A DNA stretch of 35,436 bases from a bacterium (lineage in GTDB: Bacteria; Patescibacteriota; Patescibacteriia; JACPHY01), in assembly GCA_030646955.1 (NCBI GenBank), contig JAUSKM010000016.1, forward strand, positions 1 to 35,436. Reading direction: 5' to 3'. The notes beneath the pieces were generated by a model. That model ran no database searches, was not told where the DNA came from, and saw nothing but the letters and a program-made list of their open reading frames with translations. Positions within the stretch are counted from its first letter, which is position 1. Every line of letters begins with the position of its first letter. The translations under genes were made by a program, and so were the position numbers. Below, one piece after another: positions 7,577-15,234 of this stretch.

Positions 7577-7593
7577 CTACGATAGCATCGTAG
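7577..7593 (+). promoter_or_regulatory. Perfect small palindrome overlapping a -10-like box
   Basis: CTACGAT-AGC-ATCGTAG is a perfect inverted repeat. It contains TACGAT (7578-7583) preceded by TG, an extended -10 form used elsewhere in the window, 30-45 bases before the next gene. It may be a promoter with an overlapping operator, or a chance palindrome. Confidence 0.35.
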
Positions 7594-7624
7594 AGGGTTT
7601 TGGGGGGTGTCGTCAACCTGGTTT

Positions 7625-8104
7625 ATGGCACTGGAGCAAGACGCACAGGAATTGCTGGCGTGGGAGTTTGATGCGTACGAGGACCATGAGCGCGGGGTGG
7701 GGTGGTACCTCCTTGCGGGGTTGATTGTGGTTGGACTGCTCATTGCCGCGTTTGTGACCAGGAATTTCCTGTTTGCGGTGATGATCGTTATGCTCGTGGG
7801 GGTGTACTACCTTCGGCACGCAAATCGGCCGAGCCGTGTTCGATGCGTCATTGCGGAGGATGGCATCACGGTGGACGATCGGCATTTTGCATTTGATGAT
7901 GTGGACGAGTTTGCGGTGCTCACGCCTCCACGTGGACGGGCGATGCTCTACCTGAATCCCAGCGGGTGGCGCCTCCGCATGCATGTGCCGATTGAGGGGG
8001 TGGATCCGGAGGATGTGCGCGCACTCCTGGCTCCACGCGTGACCGAGCGGAAGGACCAGGATGAATCGGGCGGGGAGATTGTGAGCAAGCTCTTGCGCTT
8101 GTAG
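7625..8104 (+). CDS. Two-helix membrane protein with PH-like tail
   Basis: A 159-residue protein of unknown function (165 if GTG 7607 is used; neither start has a convincing ribosome binding site). An acidic N-terminus is followed by two adjacent hydrophobic helices (about residues 26-43 and 47-63) and a cytosolic tail of about 95 residues. The tail pattern, with an early EDGITVDDRHFAFDDVDEF segment and later strands, resembles bacterial PH-domain-type membrane proteins, which often share the helix pair plus beta-barrel layout. This is a shape-based suggestion. It stands alone between the tRNA-Ser genes and tRNA-Arg. Confidence 0.7.
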   Translation: MALEQDAQELLAWEFDAYEDHERGVGWYLLAGLIVVGLLIAAFVTRNFLFAVMIVMLVGVYYLRHANRPSRVRCVIAEDGITVDDRHFAFDDVDEFAVLTPPRGRAMLYLNPSGWRLRMHVPIEGVDPEDVRALLAPRVTERKDQDESGGEIVSKLLRL

Positions 8105-8115
8105 GGGGGATGCGG

Positions 8116-8121
8116 TACGAT
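8116..8121 (+). promoter_or_regulatory. Possible -10 box for tRNA-Arg
   Basis: TACGAT preceded by GCGG, 20 bases upstream of the mature tRNA 5' end. It matches the TACGAT boxes ahead of dnaE and thrS. Confidence 0.4.
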
Positions 8122-8141
8122 ACGAATCTGCCATGGCCCAT

Positions 8142-8213
8142 GCCCTCGTAGTTCAATGGATAGAATATAGGCTTGCGGAGCCTGCGATTGAGGTTCGATT
8201 CCTCACGGGGGCA
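8142..8213 (+). tRNA. tRNA-Arg (anticodon GCG)
   Basis: A 72-base cloverleaf: acceptor GCCCTCG/CGGGGGC, D arm GTTC-GAAT, anticodon stem TAGGC/GCCTG with loop TTGCGGA (anticodon GCG), T stem TGAGG/CCTCA, discriminator A, and no encoded CCA. Most bacteria read CGU/CGC with tRNA-Arg(ACG) edited to inosine by TadA; here position 34 is already G. A nearly perfect 14-base inverted repeat (8128-8141 with 8213-8226) continues the acceptor stem into both flanks. Confidence 0.93.
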
Positions 8214-8230
8214 TGGGCGATGGCAGAAAT

Positions 8231-8265
8231 ATGAAGACCGGCGCGTTGAACGCGCCGGTCTTCAT
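8231..8265 (+). terminator. Hairpin terminator after tRNA-Arg
   Basis: A 15-pair perfect stem, ATGAAGACCGGCGCG with CGCGCCGGTCTTCAT, around a TTGAA loop, starting 17 bases after the tRNA. It is followed by TGTTG rather than a long T-run, so its efficiency is uncertain. Confidence 0.75.
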
Positions 8266-8321
8266 TGTTGAGTTGAGCGTTGCTGGGGGATAGTTGATAG
8301 TGAAGAGGAAGGAAGCTGACT

Positions 8322-10406
8322 ATGGCCATCCCGACACTTGATCAATCCGTCGCTGATCTTCACCGCATTGGGAAGCAGCTTGCGACGCGGTTACGGCGGT
8401 TGCAGCTTGCGACCGTGCGGGATTTGTTGCTGTACGTGCCGGTGCGGCATGACGATTTGCGTTCGATGACGGACATCGCGGCGCTTGCGCCTGGGGTGCA
8501 GGCCGTGGTGCGTGGGCGGGTGGTTGCTATCGCGAATCGGCGAGCACATCAGCGCCGTATGCTTCTCACGGAAGCGGTGGTGCAGGACGCGACGGGGAGC
8601 GTCCGGTGCGTGTGGTTCCAGCAGCCGTACGTCGCGCACGCGTATCCGGCGGGAACTGCAGTGGTACTGGCCGGCACGCCGACGGTTGATCGGTACGGGC
8701 TGCAGCTCACCTCGCCGGTGATTGAGCGGGATAGCGAGGTGAACCTGCACGCAGGGCGTCTGGTGCCCATCTACGCGCTCACCGCTGGCGTCACGCAGAA
8801 GCAGCTTCGTTTTCTTGTGTCCCTTGCGCTGCCCGCGGCGGGACAGATGACGGATCCATTGTCAGATACAATTCGCGTGCGCGAAAAGTTGTTGTCGCGC
8901 GCGGATGCTATTCGATCGGTGCATTTCCCGGCGGATGATGCCGAGCGGGCGGCGGCGCAGGAGCGGTTGCTGTTTGATGACATCGTGCGATACATCTTGC
9001 GCGTGCGCGCATCACGGGAGGAGATGGAGGAAGCGTGCGCGCCACGCATTATTGTCAATGCGGCGATGGTGGAGCGCGTGAAGGGTGCGCTGCCGTTTGT
9101 GCTGACAGGGGCGCAGGAGCGGGCGGTGGGGGAGATCTTGGGGGATATGACCGCATCCACCCCCCCTCGCCCCCCCTCCCCGCGGGAGGGGGGGGATTTG
9201 GGAGGGAAGCCGATGCAGCGGCTGCTCAATGGGGATGTGGGGTCGGGGAAGACCGCGGTGGCTGCGGTGGCAGCGGCGGTGGTGGCGGATGCGGGGAGGC
9301 AGGTTGCGTACCTCGCGCCAACGGAGGTCCTGACGGTACAGCAGGCGGCGGTGCTCACGCGGTGGCTGCAGCCGCTTGGCATTTCTGTCGCGTGTTGGAC
9401 ACGGACGACGCGTCGTATTGATGGTACGCCCGTGACGCTTGCCGTGCTTCGCGCTGCCGTACGTAGCGGGGCGGTGCGTGTCGTGGTGGGTACCCATGCC
9501 ATCCTTGCGGATGCGGTGCAGTTTTCAGATCTCGCATTGGCAATCATTGACGAGCAGCATCGTTTTGGGGTTGAGCAGCGTGCGGCGCTCCGCAAGAAGG
9601 CGCGGGTGAGCGATGACGGGGTTGCGTGCATGCCACATCTTCTCTCCATGACCGCAACGCCGATTCCGCGGACGCTCCAGCTCTCGCTGTTGGGCGATCT
9701 TGCGGTGTCTGTGTTGGATGAGCGGCCGCAGGCGCGTCGTCCGGTAGCGACCAGCGTGATTGTGCCGGCGAAGCGGCTGGAGATGACGCATGCGCTCAAA
9801 GAAGAGCTTGCGGCGGGGCATCAGGCGTTCATCGTGTGCGGAAAAATTGATGACGATGGCGGTGGAGAGCTTGCGACTGTCACCGAGGCGTTTGAGCGTG
9901 CGAAGCGCGCGTTCCCGGATGCATGCATCGGATTGTTACACGGCCGGATGAAACCGGTGGAGCAGCAGGCGGCGATGGAAGCATTTGCTATGCACGAGAC
10001 GGATATTCTCGTTGCAACCACCGTCATTGAGGTGGGCGTGGACCAGCCAAACGCCACCCTTATGATTATCGAGGATGCGGAGCGCTTCGGGCACTCGCAA
10101 CTACACCAGCTTCGCGGCCGCGTGGGGCGCGGGGCGGCGCCCGGGCGTTGTTTTTTGGCGACGCGGGTGGATGCGCCGCAGGTGCGAGCGCACTTGTCGC
10201 GTGTTGCGCAGACAACGGATGGATTTGCGCTCGCCGAGTTTGATCTGGCACGGCGCGGCCCGGGTGCAATTTTTGGAACCATGCAGTCGGGGCATGACGT
10301 ATTTCCGATCTGGGAGATGGATCCCGCGCTCCTCGATCGAGCGCGGCGTGTGGCGGGGGAGATCGCTGCAAGCGATGCGGGCGTGACCGCGGCGCATTTG
10401 GAATGA
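8322..10406 (+). CDS. recG: ATP-dependent DNA helicase RecG
   Basis: Branched-DNA translocase that reverses stalled forks and processes recombination intermediates. At 694 residues it is of normal family length. It has an N-terminal OB-fold wedge domain (about residues 50-160), Walker A GDVGSGKT (about 304-311), a DEQH box within IIDEQHRFGVEQR (about 408-420), helicase motif III SMTATPIPRT, and the C-terminal RecG blocks GLLHGRM and QLHQLRGRVGRG. An insertion of about 18 residues (279-297) directly before the Walker A segment is encoded by the G-rich palindromic repeat; relatives normally join these blocks by a short turn. A weak ribosome binding site (GAGGAAGG) lies about nine bases before the ATG. 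It is convergent with radA. Confidence 0.96.
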   Translation: MAIPTLDQSVADLHRIGKQLATRLRRLQLATVRDLLLYVPVRHDDLRSMTDIAALAPGVQAVVRGRVVAIANRRAHQRRMLLTEAVVQDATGSVRCVWFQQPYVAHAYPAGTAVVLAGTPTVDRYGLQLTSPVIERDSEVNLHAGRLVPIYALTAGVTQKQLRFLVSLALPAAGQMTDPLSDTIRVREKLLSRADAIRSVHFPADDAERAAAQERLLFDDIVRYILRVRASREEMEEACAPRIIVNAAMVERVKGALPFVLTGAQERAVGEILGDMTASTPPRPPSPREGGDLGGKPMQRLLNGDVGSGKTAVAAVAAAVVADAGRQVAYLAPTEVLTVQQAAVLTRWLQPLGISVACWTRTTRRIDGTPVTLAVLRAAVRSGAVRVVVGTHAILADAVQFSDLALAIIDEQHRFGVEQRAALRKKARVSDDGVACMPHLLSMTATPIPRTLQLSLLGDLAVSVLDERPQARRPVATSVIVPAKRLEMTHALKEELAAGHQAFIVCGKIDDDGGGELATVTEAFERAKRAFPDACIGLLHGRMKPVEQQAAMEAFAMHETDILVATTVIEVGVDQPNATLMIIEDAERFGHSQLHQLRGRVGRGAAPGRCFLATRVDAPQVRAHLSRVAQTTDGFALAEFDLARRGPGAIFGTMQSGHDVFPIWEMDPALLDRARRVAGEIAASDAGVTAAHLE
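9160..9208. repeat. G-rich palindromic repeat inside recG (inverted orientation)
   Basis: CCCCCCTCGCCCCCCCTCCCC, read with its partner GGGAGGGGGGGA, is the repeat in reverse orientation relative to most copies. The reading frame is kept and gives a Pro/Arg then Gly-rich peptide. Confidence 0.85.
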
Positions 10407-10438
10407 GCATGGCAATGCTCCCTCATACGCACATTCGC

Positions 10439-10558
10439 TGTCATTGCGAGTCCGTTTCTGAACGGACGAAGCAATCCCGGTCATAGCAGGGAGGGACTAT
10501 CGTGTTGGGCGCTGGTGCTGCTCATGACCGGGATTTCTTCGCTTCGCTCGCAATGACA
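10439..10558. repeat. Palindromic element with TGTCATTGCGAG ends, copy 3
   Basis: TGTCATTGCGAG at 10439 and its complement ending at 10558; inner CAATCCCGGTCAT pairs with ATGACCGGGATT across about 45 bases. It fills most of the 176-base gap between the convergent recG and radA genes and could serve both as transcription end. Confidence 0.85.
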
Positions 10559-10582
10559 CGAGATGGGGGGGGCAAGGGCCCC

Positions 10583-11974
10583 TCACGTTTCACGTCTCAG
10601 ATTTCGGGTCAGTGCTTGCACGAGATCGCGGATGTGGTTCACCGTGATGGTGCCCCGCGATGCTTTGGCACCTGGGGGTATGGCGATGCGGGTGCGGCCG
10701 ATGCGGGCTGCGTCCTGGATGCGGCGTTCCGCGCCGCGGCCGGTGCGCACGGTGCCGTCAAGTCCAAGCTCTCCGATGAGCGCGTCGAAGGGGAGTGTCA
10801 CGCCGGCGCTTGCGGAGAGCAGCGCGCCGGCCATCGCGAGGTCTGCGAGCGGATCGTCAATGCGCATGCCGGACGCAGTGGCGGCATGGACATCAGACGA
10901 TGCGAGGGAAACGCCGCCATGCTGTGCCAGGATGGCGAGGAGCACGTGGAGGCGGTTACAATCGAACCCCACCGTCCGGCGCTGCGGCTGTCCGAAGGAT
11001 GTGCGCGTGACGAGTGCTTGAATTTCTACCATGAGCGTGCGGGTTCCGAGGCCAATCGCGGCAACCGCGCTGCCGGGTGATGCACCGGTGCCGGTGAGGA
11101 ATGCGGATGCAGGATCTGCGCACGGTGCGAGGCCGCGCTCCGTCATCGTGAACACGCCAGCGACATCGGTTGCGCCGTAGCGGTTCTTTGTCGTACGCAA
11201 GATGCGGAGATCGCTGTGCGCCTCACCCTCAAAGACGGCAACCTGATCCACGAGGTGTTCTAGCGTCTTTGGTCCCGCGACGGTTCCGTCTTTGGTGACG
11301 TGGCCGATGATGACCGTTGGGATGTCCGCTCCTTTTGCCGCAGCGAGGATCGCGCTGGTGACGGCGCGCACCTGTGTCACGCCACCTGCACCCGTTGGGA
11401 CATCCGGGAGCGAGAGTGTTTGGACAGAGTCCACAATCGCGAGCGCGGGACGCAGTTTCGCAATTGCCGCCGCAGCAACCGCGGCGTCGGGTGTCGCGAG
11501 GATCCGAATGTGTTCCGTGGCAATGCCAAGGCGGTCTGCGCGATGCTTGAGCTGCGCCGCGGTCTCCTCGCCGGTGATGTAGAGGACGTCACCCCCTCCA
11601 GCTCCCCCTCGAGAAGAGGTGGAGTGTCCATGAGCAGCAGCGGCAACGGCTCCGGCGACTTGGAGGATGAGGGTGGATTTGCCGATGCCGGGTTCGCCGG
11701 CAAGGAGGAGGAGGGCGCCGGGAATGAACCCTCCGCCGATGGCGAGGTCAAACTCTCCGATGCCTGTGGGGTGGTGCTGTGCATGCGCGCCCGTCACCGA
11801 GGCGAGCGTGGGGATTTCCGGCACCGCAATGCCTGCCATCGCCGCGGTGCGTGCATGCGATGGTCCTGCGGCCGTCATCGTCCCCCATGCGCCACACTCG
11901 GCACATTGGCCAAGCCATTTCGGCGTCTGCGCATCGCACTTCGTGCACGCGTAGATGGTGGTGGATTTCGGCAT
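10583..11974 (-). CDS. radA: DNA repair protein RadA (Sms)
   Basis: A RecA-related hexameric helicase that extends recombination branches, also during transformation in some bacteria. The 463-residue protein has an N-terminal four-Cys zinc finger (CTKC..CAEC, about residues 10-27), Walker A AGEPGIGKST, the RadA-specific motif KNRYG (usually KNRFG) and a C-terminal Lon-protease-like domain without an expected protease role. I chose ATG 11974 because the zinc finger starts right after it; the longer open frame to 12232 overlaps the upstream gene. About a dozen residues (117-129), between the Walker A region and the GEE block, come from the palindromic repeat. It lies 19 bases after the upstream fusion gene. 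Confidence 0.96.
   Translation of the reverse strand: MPKSTTIYACTKCDAQTPKWLGQCAECGAWGTMTAAGPSHARTAAMAGIAVPEIPTLASVTGAHAQHHPTGIGEFDLAIGGGFIPGALLLLAGEPGIGKSTLILQVAGAVAAAAHGHSTSSRGGAGGGDVLYITGEETAAQLKHRADRLGIATEHIRILATPDAAVAAAAIAKLRPALAIVDSVQTLSLPDVPTGAGGVTQVRAVTSAILAAAKGADIPTVIIGHVTKDGTVAGPKTLEHLVDQVAVFEGEAHSDLRILRTTKNRYGATDVAGVFTMTERGLAPCADPASAFLTGTGASPGSAVAAIGLGTRTLMVEIQALVTRTSFGQPQRRTVGFDCNRLHVLLAILAQHGGVSLASSDVHAATASGMRIDDPLADLAMAGALLSASAGVTLPFDALIGELGLDGTVRTGRGAERRIQDAARIGRTRIAIPPGAKASRGTITVNHIRDLVQALTRNLRRET
11586..11623. repeat. G-rich palindromic repeat inside radA
   Basis: On the coding strand, CACTCCACCTCTTCTCGAGG runs into GGGAGCTGGAGGGGGTG, matching the right half and tail of the repeat. 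It is a shorter or decayed copy, kept in frame. Confidence 0.75.
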
Positions 11975-11993
11975 AGATTTTTTCCGCGGGTCT

Positions 11994-13319
11994 CTAGGTA
12001 CACGGATTGGACATCGGCGTTGATTCAAAGTGCCACGCCTCGCGTTGCCAGTTACAGAAGCCGGCGGCGCGCATCGCTTGGATAACTTTCGCCTGACAAT
12101 CGTTCTGTCTGCACGGATCGTTGGCTGGATTTTTCGTGTCGCACTTCCTTTGACTGATACATTGTCTTCCATTTTTTGCCCCCCAGACGTCAATGGCGTT
12201 CCCCGTCGTGTGCGGGCAGCTTTGGGGGCCACGATAGAGCATGCACGTCGGCGGCTTACAGGATTTTGAGTTCTTGGGGTCGTCGCAGTTTTTGGTGATC
12301 AGCGCTCGTTGTTTTTCCTCGCTGCGGTATCCAGAAGTTACCCAGAGTTCGATGCCGTCATCGCTGAGCCTGAAAGCGGCGACATTCAGCTTAGACAAAA
12401 GTGTCCGATCAATGGTTTGCGGGCCGGAATCCTTGCTTGGAATATTTTTGATGTTTGTCCCCGCGACTTCTACGATGTCACCGGATACCTGTCCGTTTAC
12501 CTCCTCCGGCTCCTCCTCGAGCGTCAAATTCTCGCGCGCGATGAGGTCCACGCGTAGCGCGGTGAGGCGGACGAGATCAGGGTTGACGAGGTTGAGGATG
12601 AAATAGGAACCCACGAGGAGGATGAGGCCGATTGCGGCATTGGTGATCATGCCCTCCGCCTTCGTAATGGATCCCGTTGCGCCGGAAGTCATCCAAATCA
12701 TTCCGCCAATCATCATGATGATGACGGCGAGCACCGCGCCAAACGGAACCGCCCAGCGGTACACGGCCGCGATGTACTGCGCAATCCAGGGGACGGTGAT
12801 GTATTTTCCTCCGTCGTCATTCTCCACCTGGAGTTGTTTGAAGGAGAGGTTGGGCAGCGCGATGTTGATTTTTGGCTGGACAGGGGTGATGACGAAGGCA
12901 TCATTCGGATCTGGCGGTGCAGCGGCCTCTCGGATGACGCAGGTGCCCATGGTCTCAGGGAAGTCGCGGTCCGAGCTGGCGTTGTAGAAGGATGCTGCAT
13001 ATCCCTCGCACGCCATCCCCGCATTGCAGTCACTGTTTGTTCGGCACTGATTCCCGAGACCCCCCATAACCCCAGGACAACCTAATGTCGTTGCGCATGG
13101 CACGAGTTTGCATGATGTAGGAGCGGTCGCGAATGTGTCACATTGGAGTCCTTCGACGCAAGTTTTTCCGCCACCCGCACCTGCGAGGCCGTAGAGTGTG
13201 CATGTGACCGCAGCGATACTAACAGCAGGAACGACCATAAACGCGCCCATCAGGAGGGCGATAGCCATGCGGCTTGCGTTGTACGTCCTGTGTCGTGTGA
13301 TGTTCGGAGTGCGTTTCAT
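11994..13319 (-). CDS. Cys-rich VirB2-like pilin domain fused to M15 (VanY-like) metallopeptidase
   Basis: A 441-residue protein with four parts: an N-terminal signal or anchor helix (about residues 18-38); an extracellular Cys-rich segment with ten cysteines (40-127); two hydrophobic helices (about 187-210 and 224-246) with the Gly-rich spacing of VirB2/TrbC pilins; and a C-terminal D,D-carboxypeptidase-like M15 domain. The last shows SGYRS (329-333) and predicted zinc ligands H370, D377 (in HTTGNAID) and H430 (in EAWHFE). This domain also has ten cysteines. The likely role is a secretion-channel or surface subunit that opens peptidoglycan. A TTG at 13355 overlapping the dsbA-like stop is an alternative start. 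Confidence 0.85.
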   Translation of the reverse strand: MKRTPNITRHRTYNASRMAIALLMGAFMVVPAVSIAAVTCTLYGLAGAGGGKTCVEGLQCDTFATAPTSCKLVPCATTLGCPGVMGGLGNQCRTNSDCNAGMACEGYAASFYNASSDRDFPETMGTCVIREAAAPPDPNDAFVITPVQPKINIALPNLSFKQLQVENDDGGKYITVPWIAQYIAAVYRWAVPFGAVLAVIIMMIGGMIWMTSGATGSITKAEGMITNAAIGLILLVGSYFILNLVNPDLVRLTALRVDLIARENLTLEEEPEEVNGQVSGDIVEVAGTNIKNIPSKDSGPQTIDRTLLSKLNVAAFRLSDDGIELWVTSGYRSEEKQRALITKNCDDPKNSKSCKPPTCMLYRGPQSCPHTTGNAIDVWGAKNGRQCISQRKCDTKNPANDPCRQNDCQAKVIQAMRAAGFCNWQREAWHFESTPMSNPCT

Positions 13320-13351
13320 GGGGTTGGTTGCGAGAGATTTTTGCGTTTTCT

Positions 13352-13969
13352 TCAACGTAGGTTCTTTAGTACTGTGTCGAATGCGCCCGGAGTTGGTGTT
13401 GCCTCGAGGCGCTTGCCATCCACGAAGAATTCCGGCGTTCCGGTGACGCCCACGCGCGCCGCTTCTTGCTCGTTGGCGCGGATGCGGGCGGTGATGCTCG
13501 GATCGCGCTGGCAGGTTGCGAATGCCGTCATGTTGAGGCCGAGCTGTGTCGCGAGCGCGGTAATTTCGGCGTCCGTCCGCGGCTGCTGTTCAAAGAGCGC
13601 GCGGTGGAATGCGGGGAATGCATCTTGGCGTGCTGCGCAGCGAGCGGCAACGTGGCGTGGAAGGGATTGTGCGACACCGGCAAGGTGCGGCAGGTCCTTC
13701 CAGACCACGCGGACATCGTTCCGGCTCTCCAGTATCCCATCGAGCACGCGCTGGATGTCTGCGCACGCAGGGCATGCGTAGTCGCCAAATTCCACGATCG
13801 TGTGCGCGGCGTTGCGTGGGCCAAGAATGAGATCATCTCCCGCGACCGTGGGAGCAGCGGCTGTACGCGGGAGCTGCGGTGCGTCGGGCGTGGTGCGTGT
13901 CGGCGGCCGCATTGCCCAGAGCGCTGCGGCACCGGCGATGATGAGCACCGCAAAGAACGCGCGTCGCAT
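13352..13969 (-). CDS. DsbA/BdbD-like membrane-anchored thiol oxidoreductase
   Basis: A 205-residue protein with an N-terminal signal or anchor helix (about residues 4-19), a short Thr/Pro linker, and a DsbA-type thioredoxin fold. The active site is CPAC (C66, C69) within FGDYACPAC, and the cis-Pro loop is GVTGTPEFFV. Such proteins form or exchange disulfides outside the cytoplasmic membrane; B. subtilis BdbD does so for competence proteins. It is immediately upstream of, and may overlap, a gene for a 20-cysteine membrane protein, its probable substrate. No DsbB/BdbC or VKOR partner gene is seen in the window. It starts five bases after the TolB-like stop. Confidence 0.88.
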   Translation of the reverse strand: MRRAFFAVLIIAGAAALWAMRPPTRTTPDAPQLPRTAAAPTVAGDDLILGPRNAAHTIVEFGDYACPACADIQRVLDGILESRNDVRVVWKDLPHLAGVAQSLPRHVAARCAARQDAFPAFHRALFEQQPRTDAEITALATQLGLNMTAFATCQRDPSITARIRANEQEAARVGVTGTPEFFVDGKRLEATPTPGAFDTVLKNLR

Positions 13970-13974
13970 ACGGG

Positions 13975-15219
13975 TTAGCGTAGCTGCATCTCGTGGAGCA
14001 GTCCGTCGCGTTGTGCAACGAAGTAGAGGGTGGCGCCATCAGGCGAGACGGTGAGCTGCTGAATGCTGGTCGCGTCCTCTGGCCGGCCAACTACATGGCG
14101 CGCGCCGCTTACGAGGTCAATGCGTTCGATGGTATCCGGCACCGTATCTGCAAGCTCTGGCTGGAGTCCGTACCCGCGCTGCAGGGTGTCCGGCACTGCG
14201 CAGAAGAGCGTCGTGTTGCTTCCAAATACGCACTTGTCTGCCCAGGTGTCCACGTGCAAGCGGCGACGGTTCTCGCCGATGCGATCGCCGGAGCCGTCCA
14301 CAATCCAGAGTTCGGGCTTGTAATCGTTTGTGTCGTGGACGGCGCTGTAGAGGAGGTGCTGCCCATCCGGGGACCAGCTGGGGCGGAAATCAAATCCCTC
14401 CACGGTCAGACCGGCAAAGTTCTCTCGGTTGCGCCCGATGGGCAGAATGAACTGCCGGAGGCCGCCGATCGCACGGCCGGTTCGCGAGAAGGCGATGATT
14501 TGCTCGTTGGGGGAGAAGGAGACGGTTACCTTATCCGCGTTTGCGCCCAGGGGCTCAAGCGGTCGGAAGTTTCCGCCGTCCGGATCCGCTTCAAAGAGGA
14601 ATCGGTTTTCCTGATCGAGATCCAGCGTGAGGCCAGCGATGCGATCGCCGCGGCCGGAGAATGAGAATGCAGTCCAATGCGCGGGGAGCGTCACTTGCCG
14701 GTCTGTCGCGAAATCGTAGAAGATGTTTGCGCCATCTGGGAATTCGATGATCGCGCGGTCTGCGTTGGGTGCCCAGGCAATGGTGCGCGCATTGGGGAAC
14801 GTCTGCTCCGAAAGCGCGCGCGCAGTTCCGTCGCGTTCAACGCGATAGAATTGTTCTGTGGTGACATCGTAGTACTGGGGGCGTCCGTCTGGTGCAACGC
14901 GCGTAAAAGCAGCCGGCGTTACCGTGAGTGCGGGCGTTGCGGTGCGGCCGCCATTCGCAGTGGTGGGGAGCACTGCCGCTGTTGGTGCGGCAGTTGGTGC
15001 GCCGGTCACGGGAGTAAGCCCGCCAGGGGATACGGGGATGGGTTGGCCGGACGGTGCAACGGGAAGCGGTTCCACAGGCGTTGGCGGGGTACCACTGGTA
15101 CTTGGCGGTGCGGGTATCGTGGGTTCCGGAACGCGGAAGAACACCGCGTAGAGCGCGTAGCCAAGCAGCGCGACAATCACGAGGAGCCCGGCACCGATGA
15201 AGAGTTTACGGCGATCCAT
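13975..15219 (-). CDS. Membrane-anchored TolB-like beta-propeller protein
   Basis: A 414-residue protein with a short basic start, one hydrophobic helix (about residues 7-28), a Pro/Thr-rich extracellular linker to about residue 110, and then repeated WD40/PD40-type blades. Blades are seen as SxDGxxLxY-like phrases, for example WSPDGQHLLYSA, SPNEQIIAFSR and SPDGATLYFVA. This is the TolB-type propeller fold, likely a surface scaffold rather than an enzyme. It lies between the 184-residue membrane protein and the dsbA-like gene with gaps of 15 and 5 bases, so it belongs to the same operon as the pilin/peptidase fusion. There is no ribosome binding site at the start. Confidence 0.78.
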   Translation of the reverse strand: MDRRKLFIGAGLLVIVALLGYALYAVFFRVPEPTIPAPPSTSGTPPTPVEPLPVAPSGQPIPVSPGGLTPVTGAPTAAPTAAVLPTTANGGRTATPALTVTPAAFTRVAPDGRPQYYDVTTEQFYRVERDGTARALSEQTFPNARTIAWAPNADRAIIEFPDGANIFYDFATDRQVTLPAHWTAFSFSGRGDRIAGLTLDLDQENRFLFEADPDGGNFRPLEPLGANADKVTVSFSPNEQIIAFSRTGRAIGGLRQFILPIGRNRENFAGLTVEGFDFRPSWSPDGQHLLYSAVHDTNDYKPELWIVDGSGDRIGENRRRLHVDTWADKCVFGSNTTLFCAVPDTLQRGYGLQPELADTVPDTIERIDLVSGARHVVGRPEDATSIQQLTVSPDGATLYFVAQRDGLLHEMQLR

Positions 15220-15234
15220 ACGAGAGGGTACACA

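Noticed and set aside
7187-7593. Open frames across the tRNA-Ser genes
   Set aside because: These are read through structural RNA; the conserved-looking peptides are translated tRNA sequence.
11975-12232. N-terminal extension of RadA
   Set aside because: It overlaps the end of the upstream fusion gene and precedes the conserved zinc finger start; low-complexity basic sequence without family support.
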